NCBI GenBank assembly: GCA_017434045.1
Contig: JAFRGA010000019.1
Location: 1 to 45,799, forward strand
DNA: 45,799 nucleotides
DNA from: Eggerthellaceae bacterium
Lineage (GTDB): Bacteria > Actinomycetota > Coriobacteriia > Coriobacteriales > Eggerthellaceae
Direction: 5' to 3'
Position 1 is the first letter of the stretch; each line of letters opens with the position of its first letter. Under the pieces are notes generated by a model. That model did no database searches, was not told the origin of the DNA, and saw only the letters and a program-made list of their open reading frames with translations. Below, one piece after another: positions 9,593 to 17,290 of this stretch. The translations under genes were made by a program, and so were the position numbers.

Positions 9593-10552
9593 GTGAACGA
9601 GCACGATAAGGGCAGGATAGAGGCGTTTTTCTCGCAAGCTGACGAGGCAGGCGTCACCAACGAGGAGAAGGCACGAACGCTTCACCACGTCATCCGGCGC
9701 GTGCAGACTACACCTAAAGACAAAAGCTACGAAGACGCTGAAGAGCCTGCGGCCAACGTCCGTGAGGATTTTCCCGTCGGCGTCGTGGAAGTTGACGGCA
9801 AATTCGTCGGCTTGGGCATCCACATACTCAACGAAGACGTCTATCCGCTGCAAAGCTTCGAGATCTACCTGCGCGATTGCGATCTCGTCGGAGCCTTGGA
9901 CTTATCTGGCTGCGCTAACGTTGTGTTCGTGGACCTTTATAGAAACCGCCTCTCGTCAGCAGACGTTTCGAATATGCCGACCCTGCGCATCCTGGGACTG
10001 CAGGGCAACCAGATCGAGGAGCTCGTGACCACGGGATTGCCCGCCTGCCAGGGCATCGACATCGGCATGAACCGCCTTTCCAGCATCGACGTATCGCAAG
10101 ACCCCGAATTGGTCGAGCTGTACGTCAACGACAACCGCATAGCCTCGCTCGATACCGCCAATAACGCCAAGCTCAAGTACCTGCGTTGCCAGAACAACCA
10201 GCTGACCGAGCTTGATGTGACGGCGAATCCCCAGTTGAGGCACTTGTACGCCACGGGAAACCCCCTCGTGTCCTTGCGCGCTTGCGCGCCGGGCAGTGAT
10301 GGTTCGCTTCCCCTTGAGCTCGTTGCCTGCGATGGCGGCGCCGTCGGGCTTTCCTTCAACCCCATCTACAACGCTCAGTGGAAGGAAACCGGTGAGTGGG
10401 AGCAGGGCTACCACGCTTATCCCTGCGAGGGTTTCTCGTTCGAAGGATGGTTCGACGAAGAGGGGACCCTGTTCTCAGACGAGCAGGACTACTCTGACGA
10501 GTATGGGGCATCGCGACGTCTGCAGGCGCGTTTCTCGCCGAAGCCTTTGTAG
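9593..10552 (+). CDS. Leucine-rich-repeat protein with InlB-like C-terminal segment
   Basis: A 319-residue protein starting at GTG 9593 (TTGGAGG upstream). Residues about 95-225 contain six or seven short LRRs of about 21 residues, with the N-x-L / D-L-S-x-x-P-x-L-x-x-L pattern of the internalin-like class ('LYRNRLSSADVS', 'LGLQGNQIEELV', 'LRCQNNQLTELDVT'). The C-terminus has an aromatic 'YPCEGFSFEGWFDEEG' stretch like the beta-grasp B-repeat (Flg_new) domains that follow LRRs in internalins. Unlike those it shows no signal peptide, which suggests a cytosolic or non-classically exported protein. The N-terminal 60 residues are charged and helical. Function unknown; a protein-interaction role is inferred. 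Confidence 0.75.
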   Translation: MNEHDKGRIEAFFSQADEAGVTNEEKARTLHHVIRRVQTTPKDKSYEDAEEPAANVREDFPVGVVEVDGKFVGLGIHILNEDVYPLQSFEIYLRDCDLVGALDLSGCANVVFVDLYRNRLSSADVSNMPTLRILGLQGNQIEELVTTGLPACQGIDIGMNRLSSIDVSQDPELVELYVNDNRIASLDTANNAKLKYLRCQNNQLTELDVTANPQLRHLYATGNPLVSLRACAPGSDGSLPLELVACDGGAVGLSFNPIYNAQWKETGEWEQGYHAYPCEGFSFEGWFDEEGTLFSDEQDYSDEYGASRRLQARFSPKPL

Positions 10553-10889
10553 CAGCACCGCGTTTAACCTTGTTGTTGCACCTCGAGTCGCGTTTCGTCG
10601 AGCCTGCATCAAAGGTGGCTGATGAAGAGACGCTAGCGATGCTGCAATTTTTTTCGGGAAAATCGTATCGAACCGAAATTTTTTGTCACAGCCAGCAGCT
10701 CAAATAGAGCGGAAGTGGGATTGCGTTACGTTCCGGGATGCGTTTGGGAGTGGATAGTGTTTGGGAGCAAGCGCGATGCTCGTTTCAAGGATTTCCATGC
10801 GTTACATTAGGCGCGTTGTTAGCGCCTGCGACTGATTTCGCTGGCTTTTGAGGTACCCTGTTTCTGTCGATACCGAGAAGGTGGCAAGT
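10553..10889. other. Intergenic region without a gene
   Basis: It holds T-rich blocks at about 10650 and 10680 on either side of an imperfect CGG/CCG inverted repeat, which may terminate the upstream gene. A short hairpin (AGGCGC 10809-10814 / GCGCCT 10822-10827) precedes the phosphatase gene. No convincing coding frame was found. Confidence 0.5.
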
Positions 10890-13547
10890 ATGGCGAGCGA
10901 AGCCGAAGCAGCAAAGAAAAGCATGGAAGCCGCGAAGGCGGCGAATGCCGTAAAAGCGACGAAGACGGCGAAAGAAGAGCACGCCGTAGCGCATCGCTTC
11001 TGGGGGCGCATGGCCAAGCAGAACAGGCAAGTGCGCTTCGTGATGCTTATCCTGGCGATTTCTGCCATTGCCGCCATGGTGTTCGCGCAGCTCGGTTTCT
11101 GGCGGCTTAGCGTCATCGATGATAAGCCAGTGTACTTGATGTTCGTATTAGCGCCAGTTGTCATGGGGGCGTTTCTGTTCGGGGCTTTAGCGGGCGCTGT
11201 TTTGGGGCTTTTTGCGGGCGTGATGGTCTTTATCCATGCCCTGGTGCTACCGCTTGATTTTTACGAAATCTATTTCATGACACCGGTGAATACCTTCGTG
11301 GTGCTCACCTTGACAGGCGCGTTCGCGGGCTGGCTGTTCACGCGTGCATTACGCGGGGACCCCGAGGGCGTGGTGCGCGCAAGGCGTCTCGCAGCAGCGT
11401 GTCTCGTTATTTCGCTGGTGGCGAGCTTGGCGGTTCAACTCGGCGTCTTAATCTCATACGGTGACGTTGGAAGCGTACAGACAATTTACGAACTGCTGCT
11501 CAACAGTCCGGGTGGCGTCGCTGTTCAAGCGCTTATAGACGCGGTTCTCATGTTTGCGTTGTGCCTGTTTATCGATGGCTTCATGCGCAGGGCACTTAGA
11601 AACGAGAGCGACCGCAAGCTGAGCGCGATGTTCCGCGATTGGATGGTCTTAGTTTCATTAGTCGTATTTATGCTGGCCAGCGGCACGATATTTACCATTG
11701 TCACGTTTACCTGCCAAATGGATGCGTTTCGCTCTGCAGAAAGCGAGCTAGACTACCTGCAAAAGCAAGTGGCTTCGCGGCAAGATAATGATTACGCGAC
11801 CCTGCTCGACGGCTACAATGCTGAGCTTGATGGCTGGGTGGTGATTACCGACGAAAAGGGCATCATCCAGGCCTCCGACGATCATGAGTTGTTCGTGCCA
11901 GGTCAAAACGTCAATCGCGCACTGGGTTTCGCCGAGGATGAAGAGGCGGAAGAACCGCTGATAGCCACTCTGACAAAGTTCATTAACGGCGAAGACTTGA
12001 TGGTAACGCAGCTGACCGATCAACAAGGCGAAGCGCAACTGAGCATCTCGTTTATGGACGCGAAGGCCTGCGATGGCGGATATGCGGTAATCGTGCTACC
12101 GGCGGCAATGGTCTACAGGGATCGGCTTGGCATCATGGCTGCATCAACTTTGCTGGCAATCCTGCTGCTCATAGCCGTGGGACTCGTGGCGGCGCGCGTG
12201 CTCAACCAAGTGGTCGTTCGTCGGATCGACGATACAAACGCCTCATTGGAGAAGATTACAGACGGCAACCTGAACGAGCGCGTGAGCGTGTATGACAGCA
12301 AGGAGTTCTCGTCGTTGTCAAAGGGCATCAACACGACGGTTACCGCATTGAAGAGGTCTATTGCCGAGGTTGAAAAGCGAAATGCTCAAGAGCTTGCCAC
12401 CGCCAAGGCTATCCAGGAATCGGCGCTGCCAACCGACTTCCCGGCATTCCCCGATATCGACCGCTTCGACATCTACGCGAGCATGAAGACGGCGAAGGAA
12501 GTCGGCGGCGATTTCTATGACTTCTTCGAAATCGAAGGTACGACCAAGATCGGCTTCGTCATGGCCGACGTGTCCGGCAAGGGCATTCCCGCGGCGCTGT
12601 TCATGATGACCGCGAAGGCTCAGGTCCGAACATATATGGAAAGCGGCTTGCCCATCGAGGAGGCCGTGAACGCCGCCAACCACCAGTTGTGCTTGGGAAA
12701 CGATGCCGGCATGTTCGTGACGATGCTCGCCTGCGAGCTTGATTACGAGACCGGGGAGCTTTCGTACGTGAATGCCGGACATAATCCTCCCCTGATATTG
12801 CGCGGTGGTGAGCTGACCTGGATGCGCGCGGTTTCGGGAATGCCGTTGGGCCTGTTCGACGGAATCCCGTACAAGCCCCTTGCGCACCAGCTCGAAAAGG
12901 ACGACGTGTTCTACCTGTACACGGATGGCGTCACCGAGGCCATGGATTCAAGCGGTGCACTGTTCACCGAGGCGCGTCTCGAAGAGACGCTCTACAGATA
13001 CTCGGACTTGAACCCCCGGTCGATCTGCGTTGGCGTGCGGCGCGCCATCTCCGATTTCACGCTCGATTGCGAACAGTCGGACGACATCACGATGCTGTGC
13101 CTGAAATACGGCGTTCCTCCCGAGGAGAAGGCCGTCATGGTCCTGAGTGCGACGACGGACCAGCTCATCCACGTGTGCAATTACATCCACGCCGAGCTAC
13201 ATCGTCGTCGGGCACCCAATTCGGTTGTGAATCGAATGGATATCGCGTGCGAAGAGCTGTTCGTGAACATTTGCCATTACGCTTACCCCGATGCAACGCC
13301 CGAAAATCCCGGCGAAGTGCGCATCAGCTTCGAATATGAGGCCAATCCACCGGCGCTAACGGTTCAGCTGGCCGACAACGGCATCCCGTACAATCCCCTG
13401 GAAAAGCCCGATACGGTAACTCCGGACAATATCGCCGATGTCCAGATAGGCGGCTACGGCATCCTCATGGCCAAAAGGAGCGTCGACGAGATGACATACG
13501 AGCGCGTGGACGACAGCAACGTCCTCACGTTCAAAACGTGTTGGTAA
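10890..13547 (+). CDS. Membrane SpoIIE-family PP2C phosphatase fused to an anti-sigma-type ATPase domain
   Basis: I chose the ATG at 10890 (GAGAAGGTGG upstream) over the TTG at 10848; it gives 885 residues. Order: Ala/Lys-rich cytoplasmic N-terminus (1-45); about six or seven membrane helices (48-275) that look like a transport-type sensing module; an external or periplasmic sensor (about 280-410); a last helix and HAMP linker (about 415-490); a SpoIIE/PP2C domain with metal-binding motifs GGDFYDFF, MADVSGKG and QSDDITML; and a C-terminal GHKL ATPase with N-box EELFVNICHYAY, DNGIPYNP and GGYGILMAK. Known relatives dephosphorylate anti-anti-sigma factors, while RsbW-like ATPases phosphorylate them, so both opposing activities may sit on one receptor. 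No anti-anti-sigma gene is nearby. The signal is unknown. Confidence 0.85.
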   Translation: MASEAEAAKKSMEAAKAANAVKATKTAKEEHAVAHRFWGRMAKQNRQVRFVMLILAISAIAAMVFAQLGFWRLSVIDDKPVYLMFVLAPVVMGAFLFGALAGAVLGLFAGVMVFIHALVLPLDFYEIYFMTPVNTFVVLTLTGAFAGWLFTRALRGDPEGVVRARRLAAACLVISLVASLAVQLGVLISYGDVGSVQTIYELLLNSPGGVAVQALIDAVLMFALCLFIDGFMRRALRNESDRKLSAMFRDWMVLVSLVVFMLASGTIFTIVTFTCQMDAFRSAESELDYLQKQVASRQDNDYATLLDGYNAELDGWVVITDEKGIIQASDDHELFVPGQNVNRALGFAEDEEAEEPLIATLTKFINGEDLMVTQLTDQQGEAQLSISFMDAKACDGGYAVIVLPAAMVYRDRLGIMAASTLLAILLLIAVGLVAARVLNQVVVRRIDDTNASLEKITDGNLNERVSVYDSKEFSSLSKGINTTVTALKRSIAEVEKRNAQELATAKAIQESALPTDFPAFPDIDRFDIYASMKTAKEVGGDFYDFFEIEGTTKIGFVMADVSGKGIPAALFMMTAKAQVRTYMESGLPIEEAVNAANHQLCLGNDAGMFVTMLACELDYETGELSYVNAGHNPPLILRGGELTWMRAVSGMPLGLFDGIPYKPLAHQLEKDDVFYLYTDGVTEAMDSSGALFTEARLEETLYRYSDLNPRSICVGVRRAISDFTLDCEQSDDITMLCLKYGVPPEEKAVMVLSATTDQLIHVCNYIHAELHRRRAPNSVVNRMDIACEELFVNICHYAYPDATPENPGEVRISFEYEANPPALTVQLADNGIPYNPLEKPDTVTPDNIADVQIGGYGILMAKRSVDEMTYERVDDSNVLTFKTCW

Positions 13548-13602
13548 GGCGCGGAAGCTTGTTCAGCCGAGCCAAACGCCCGAAGCCAGTCAGGACGTGC
13601 CC

Positions 13603-13956
13603 CTAGGCCATGAAATGGTCGTCCATCTGGACGGCTGCGACGATTTCCTCGGGAATGGGGGGCAGGTCGTTCTCGGGCTCGATGACGAACGGCTCGAACA
13701 GGGCCTCACCGTTCTGCGAGAGCTCGACCGTGCCGGTGAGGACGTCGACGTATTGGTACGATTGACGGGCAGTGCGGCCGCGCTTGCGGTCCATTTCCAT
13801 GATGAACAGGCGCGGATGTACCTGCGTGAGCAACCCGTCGCTTTCGACGATCTTCGAACGGCCCATGTTCGCGCGTACGCGGAGCTTCTGCCCGAGGTGC
13901 TCTTCGAGTGTATCGTGGATGAAATCTACCAGTTTTGCCTGCTGCGCCAAATCCAT
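13603..13956 (-). CDS. veg: Veg family protein
   Basis: The start at 13956 gives 117 residues beginning MDLAQQAKLVDFIHDTL; the frame is open further upstream but without family similarity there. The core 'GQKLRVRANMGRSKIVE...GLLTQVHPRLFIMEMD' and 'SYQYVDVLTGTVEL' match the Veg (DUF1021) family of small Gram-positive proteins. In Bacillus subtilis Veg affects biofilm matrix expression and spore outgrowth; its biochemical role is not settled. The C-terminal 20 residues are an acidic extension. It converges on the phosphatase gene and diverges from galU. A TATAAT at 13973-13978 and an AGGA site just upstream support this start. Confidence 0.82.
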   Translation of the reverse strand: MDLAQQAKLVDFIHDTLEEHLGQKLRVRANMGRSKIVESDGLLTQVHPRLFIMEMDRKRGRTARQSYQYVDVLTGTVELSQNGEALFEPFVIEPENDLPPIPEEIVAAVQMDDHFMA

Positions 13957-13972
13957 TGCTAATCCTGTCCAT

Positions 13973-13978
13973 ATTATA
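13973..13978 (-). promoter_or_regulatory. -10 element of veg (TATAAT)
   Basis: A perfect TATAAT on the minus strand ends 17 bases before the veg ATG, which implies a leader of only about ten bases containing AGGA. No good -35 hexamer lies at the usual spacing. Confidence 0.5.
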
Positions 13979-14126
13979 AGGTGACATAAATCGGCACGCA
14001 TCTTATCATGCGAGTCAAGCCCATTTCTACCCCCTCCAACAAAACGCGACATCGACAAGCCATCGGGTTTGAGATAATAGGCACGCACTATCAAGTGCGC
14101 ACTGCCCGTAAACCGAAAGGATCGAC

Positions 14127-14936
14127 ATGAAAGCGCTTATTCCCGCCGCCGGCCTCGGAACTCGTTTCCTGCCCGCCACGAAAGCTCAGCCGAAGGAGAT
14201 GCTGCTGGTCGTTGACAAGCCTGCTATCCAATATGTGGTTGAAGAGGGGCTGGCCAGCGCGGCGGACGAGGTTGTTATCATCAACAGCCGCACGAAGAGG
14301 GCCATCGAAGACCATTTCGCACCCGACCCGGAGCTTGTCGCGCTGCTGCGCGAACGCGGCAAGGACGCCTATGCCGATGAAGTCGAGCGCGTGGGAAACA
14401 TGAACGTCAGCTACGTGTACCAGGAAGAGGCGTTGGGGTTGGGGCATGCCGTTCGCTGTGCCGCCGAGAAGACCGGCGACGAGCCCTTCTACGTGTTGCT
14501 CGGCGATGTGCTCGTGCCTGATAACAAGATGCTTCCCCGCATGCAGGAGGTTTCGGATGCGCACAATGGCGCAAGCGTCATCGCCGTCATGCCCGTCGAA
14601 CACGAAGAGGTCAAGCGTTTCGGCGTTATCGCCGGCGCACCCGTAGCAGACGATGTGTGGAAGGTCGACTCCCTCGTCGAGAAGCCCGATCCCTCAGAGG
14701 CGCCTTCAAACCTAGCCGTGTTCGGCCGATACCTGTTAAGCCCGAGGGTTATGGAGCTGCTGGCTGACGCCAAACCGGGCGTGGGCGGCGAGATTCAGCT
14801 GACGGATGCGCTCGATGCCGTGTTGCAGGAAGAGGAGATGTACGCTCTTGTCATCGACCCGGCAGACGGCTTTGATACCGGCACCGTCGAAAGCTGGCTT
14901 CAGACGAACAACATCCTGTTCGAGCGGCTTTCATAA
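14127..14936 (+). CDS. galU: UTP-glucose-1-phosphate uridylyltransferase
   Basis: Makes UDP-glucose from UTP and glucose-1-phosphate for cell-envelope glycans. The 269-residue length and start (PAAGLGTRFLPATKAQPKEM, nucleotide-binding loop) are typical of bacterial GalU; 'IQYVVEEG', 'LGLGHAVRCA', 'VLLGDVLV', 'RFGVIAG', 'LVEKP' and 'EIQLTDAL' are the expected family motifs, with the catalytic Lys in the VEKP segment. AAAGGA precedes the ATG. It is a single gene, divergent from veg across 170 bases. No truncation or odd residue is seen. Confidence 0.95.
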   Translation: MKALIPAAGLGTRFLPATKAQPKEMLLVVDKPAIQYVVEEGLASAADEVVIINSRTKRAIEDHFAPDPELVALLRERGKDAYADEVERVGNMNVSYVYQEEALGLGHAVRCAAEKTGDEPFYVLLGDVLVPDNKMLPRMQEVSDAHNGASVIAVMPVEHEEVKRFGVIAGAPVADDVWKVDSLVEKPDPSEAPSNLAVFGRYLLSPRVMELLADAKPGVGGEIQLTDALDAVLQEEEMYALVIDPADGFDTGTVESWLQTNNILFERLS

Positions 14937-15063
14937 TAAGAGGAAAGCGTTAGCGGCGCCTTCGTAAGTCAAGACAGCCTACACGTACATATACATATAC
15001 ATATACCCAACCGCTTACGGGTGGGTCGACCGCGTGCGGCGCATGCATGAGCGTGCATGACTT

Positions 15064-15270
15064 GCGTCTGGCTGCGCATGGGGTAGGCCAGGGCGCGCGG
15101 CGCATGCGTTCGGCTGCGTAAGGGGCAGGCCAGGGTGTTCGGCATTGGCGTCTGGTCGTACATGAAGTAGGCCAGGGGCGAGGCGCATGTGCCTGGTTGC
15201 GCATGGAGTTGGCCCGAGGACGCGGCATTGCATCTGGTGGCGCATGGAGTAGGTCTGACTGCTCATAATG
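15064..15270. repeat. ~42-bp imperfect tandem repeat, about five copies
   Basis: Units start at about 15064, 15106, 15148, 15189 and 15231. They share gCgTcTGG-tGCgcATGgaGTaGGCCaggg; the third unit is 41 bp. The array is not in a convincing gene: the minus-strand frame changes at the 41-bp unit. A short TATACA-type repeat (about 14987-15005) precedes it. Confidence 0.75.
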
Positions 15271-15435
15271 CGAACTTGAACGCGAACAAGTAGGACCCCT
15301 TTAGGTTCTTCGCATTTGACGAATAGGAAAATACAGCGCTATGAACTGGGAAAACATTTGCTAGGTAACGTCAGGTTTACAGCGTATTCCGCAATTTTCA
15401 CAAATCAAAGTCACACGCACTTCAAAAGGGTTTTT

Positions 15436-15560
15436 TATAATAGCTTCAGCAAGCGGAGGGCTCCCCTCCTTCCGGTTGCAACTGCTTCGAGCAGTAGCGG
15501 TGCCAAGACACCGCATCATCCCCTCCTTAGACGAGGCCCGCTGAATGAGCGGGCCTCGTC
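15436..15560 (+). ncRNA. Candidate small RNA with two C-rich anti-Shine-Dalgarno-like segments
   Basis: A perfect TATAAT (15436-15441) predicts a start near 15448, and a 12-bp perfect hairpin ends the transcript (GACGAGGCCCGC 15530-15541 / GCGGGCCTCGTC 15549-15560), though with only a weak T tract. Between them lie a hairpin with a GCTCCCCT loop (about 15454-15475), ACTGC-TTCGA-GCAGT, and GCGGTG-CCAAGA-CACCGC. CCCCTCCTT occurs twice (about 15463 and 15519). There is no open frame. C-rich loops that can pair with ribosome binding sites are known from 6C RNA of actinobacteria and from several Gram-positive sRNAs; membership in such a class is inference. No clear -35 element was found. Confidence 0.5.
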
Positions 15561-15564
15561 ATTT

Positions 15565-15598
15565 GTGGTTCCGCCGTTCTTGCGAACGGCGGAACCAC
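15565..15598. terminator. Strong 15-bp perfect hairpin
   Basis: GTGGTTCCGCCGTTC (15565-15579) and its exact complement (15584-15598) are separated by TTGC. It follows the candidate sRNA terminator directly. No T tract follows, so it may act as a back-up structure or be a repeat element rather than a terminator. Confidence 0.4.
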
Positions 15599-15608
15599 TA
15601 TACGCTGC

Positions 15609-15708
15609 GAAGCTCTGAGGCATCCCATCTTCGCGCTCCAAGTCCAGCTCACGGCCCAAAGGCCGCTTCGCTGGACTTTCCCGCGAATCTGGAACGCCTC
15701 AGAGCTTC
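15609..15708. repeat. 100-base nested inverted repeat (MITE/REP-like)
   Basis: Outer arms GAAGCTCTGAGGC (15609-15621) and GCCTCAGAGCTTC (15696-15708) are perfect. Inside them are AAGTCCAGC (15640-15648) / GCTGGACTT (15670-15678) and CGGCC-CAAA-GGCCG. A further weaker hairpin follows at about 15750-15812. 'ACGCTGCGAAGC' occurs both at 15602 and about 15768, which suggests related elements. No gene is seen in 15561-15910. Confidence 0.55.
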
Positions 15709-15910
15709 TCGCTCCGTTGATTGGACGGCAATGTTTTCACGATTGGCAACAGGCGCAACCACTGCACGCTGCGAAGCCCGTGGGTTGTTTCGGCTATTGC
15801 GCCTCGCCCGCATCCACCGTTCGGACGTGAGCGAAAAGCGTGCCTCCTGCTCATGTCCGGTTCGTTCGCTGAGGTATCATTTCCCCAAGCAAACTTGGAA
15901 CGGAGGAAGA

Positions 15911-16972
15911 ATGCCTGATATTCAACTGAGGTTTCACCATGACATGCTCGTGTTGTCGGCGCCCGTGGATGTGACGCTGTCTCGCCAGGGCATTAACGCG
16001 GCTCGCGACAGGCAGTATCTGAACCTGATGGAGCCCGATGTTGTGACCGACGCGATGAGACTCGAGGAAATCGCCGGGGCTCAGTGCCTGGTCACACCCA
16101 CGGAAGACATAACAAATGCACGGCTTGCCCATGCTCGCATGGAGGGCGATGCCAAAACCCTGGCCCATGCGGCGGTTAAAATCGTCTCTGATTTGAAGCC
16201 GCAGCACGTCCTCGCCGAGATCGGCCCATGCGGGTTGCCGCTCGATGCCTCCTCGCGGGCGTCGCTCAACGAGAACCGCAAGCAGTACGCGGATGCGGCC
16301 CGCGCGTTCGAGGACGAGCAGATCGACGCGTTCTTCCTTAACGGCTTCACGAACCTCGACGACCTGCGTTGCGCGCTCATGGGCGTAGCCCAGGTGAGCA
16401 GTGCGCCCCTGTTCGCATCTGTCATCGTTTGCGAACCGGATTCCGCAGCCGCATTGCGCGAGGCGGATGCGAGGGCGAGGGCGGCCTCCGCCCCTGCTGC
16501 GGGTACGCCTGACGATCAAGTGCTGGAAAGCGTCTCGCCGGGTGCGTTTTTCCAAGGCTACGAGCTTGTTGACGCCGAGCCATATGGGGGCATGCCCGCG
16601 AACCGCGCACCCCTCGCGCCGGAGCAATGGCCCGAAGCGGTTGCGCTCATGGTCGATCAAGGTGTTTCGGTAATCGGTTTCGAGACGCCAGAACCTGCGT
16701 TCAAGGCAGTTGCCTACGCGAAACAGGCTGCAGAAATCACCGATCGTCCCCTGCTCGCGCAGCTGCGCGTCACCTTGGACCCGAACGCGCGAAAGCCTGC
16801 ACCGCTGAAGCCGCTTGACGAGATACTCGATTACACGCCAGACACGATGGCGCCGGCGGCCGTCAAGCTCTATGGCGCCGGCGTGCAGTTCCTGCGCGCC
16901 ACGGGCAACGCCACGCCCTCGTATACCGGCGCCCTTGCGGCAACCGTGCACGGCTTGGACGTCCATCGATAA
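15911..16972 (+). CDS. Homocysteine S-methyltransferase-like protein lacking the zinc cysteines
   Basis: The start at 15911 is fixed by GGAGGAAGA just upstream and gives 353 residues. The fold resembles the TIM-barrel homocysteine methyltransferase domain (PF02574 type): 'VLAEIGPCGLPLD', 'FFLNGFTNLDDLRCAL', 'PLLAQLRVTLDPNARKP' and a C-terminal 'VQFLRATGNATPSYTGAL'. In active enzymes the last motif is G-G-C-C-G-T-T-P and the two Cys bind the zinc that activates homocysteine. Here residues 329-336 read RATGNATP, so that site is gone; a third zinc Cys is not evident either. It may therefore be a binding, regulatory or corrinoid-partner protein. It is followed after 19 bases by a small conserved gene in the same orientation, probably one operon. 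Confidence 0.65.
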   Translation: MPDIQLRFHHDMLVLSAPVDVTLSRQGINAARDRQYLNLMEPDVVTDAMRLEEIAGAQCLVTPTEDITNARLAHARMEGDAKTLAHAAVKIVSDLKPQHVLAEIGPCGLPLDASSRASLNENRKQYADAARAFEDEQIDAFFLNGFTNLDDLRCALMGVAQVSSAPLFASVIVCEPDSAAALREADARARAASAPAAGTPDDQVLESVSPGAFFQGYELVDAEPYGGMPANRAPLAPEQWPEAVALMVDQGVSVIGFETPEPAFKAVAYAKQAAEITDRPLLAQLRVTLDPNARKPAPLKPLDEILDYTPDTMAPAAVKLYGAGVQFLRATGNATPSYTGALAATVHGLDVHR

Positions 16973-16991
16973 CTTGCTGTTGGAGGCACCC

Positions 16992-17249
16992 ATGTCAGTA
17001 GAGCCGAGCCCTGCGTACGGGGCGCTGCAGATAATCGTCGACGACCTCTTCGAGGACGCGTCGGAAGACCACGAGGTGCGCCGTCTGGATGTCGTGTTGG
17101 CGGCCGAATCGGGGGATTTGCCCGCCGACCTGCTCGAGGTGGTGACGCTTCTGCCGCCGGGAACGTTCACGCGCATTCGTCTCTGCGACCAGCTCAATTC
17201 CATAATCGGCGGTCACGCTTGGGGCCAGGTGTACGGAACGGTCGAGTAG
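16992..17249 (+). CDS. Small conserved hypothetical protein (85 aa)
   Basis: An 85-residue acidic protein starting at ATG 16992 (TTGGAGG upstream), 19 bases after the methyltransferase-like gene and 41 before mscS. It has no signal peptide, membrane segment or motif I can name. The sequence contains a mixed alpha/beta pattern ('RRLDVVLAAESGDLP', 'LEVVTLLPPGTFTRIRLCDQLNSIIGG') suggestive of a compact folded domain. The spacing supports co-transcription with its neighbours. I do not recognise the family and assign no function. Confidence 0.6.
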   Translation: MSVEPSPAYGALQIIVDDLFEDASEDHEVRRLDVVLAAESGDLPADLLEVVTLLPPGTFTRIRLCDQLNSIIGGHAWGQVYGTVE

Positions 17250-17290
17250 CGCAAATCGGGGGAGCATGACCCCGGAATTCGAGGAGCCCA

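Noticed and set aside
15436..15560. SRP RNA or tmRNA
   Set aside because: The conserved GGAAGCAGCC-type SRP apical loop and any tmRNA tag frame are absent, and the transcript is too short for tmRNA.
15851..17203. 450-codon minus-strand frame
   Set aside because: Antisense to the methyltransferase-like gene and its small neighbour; low-complexity Arg-rich product.
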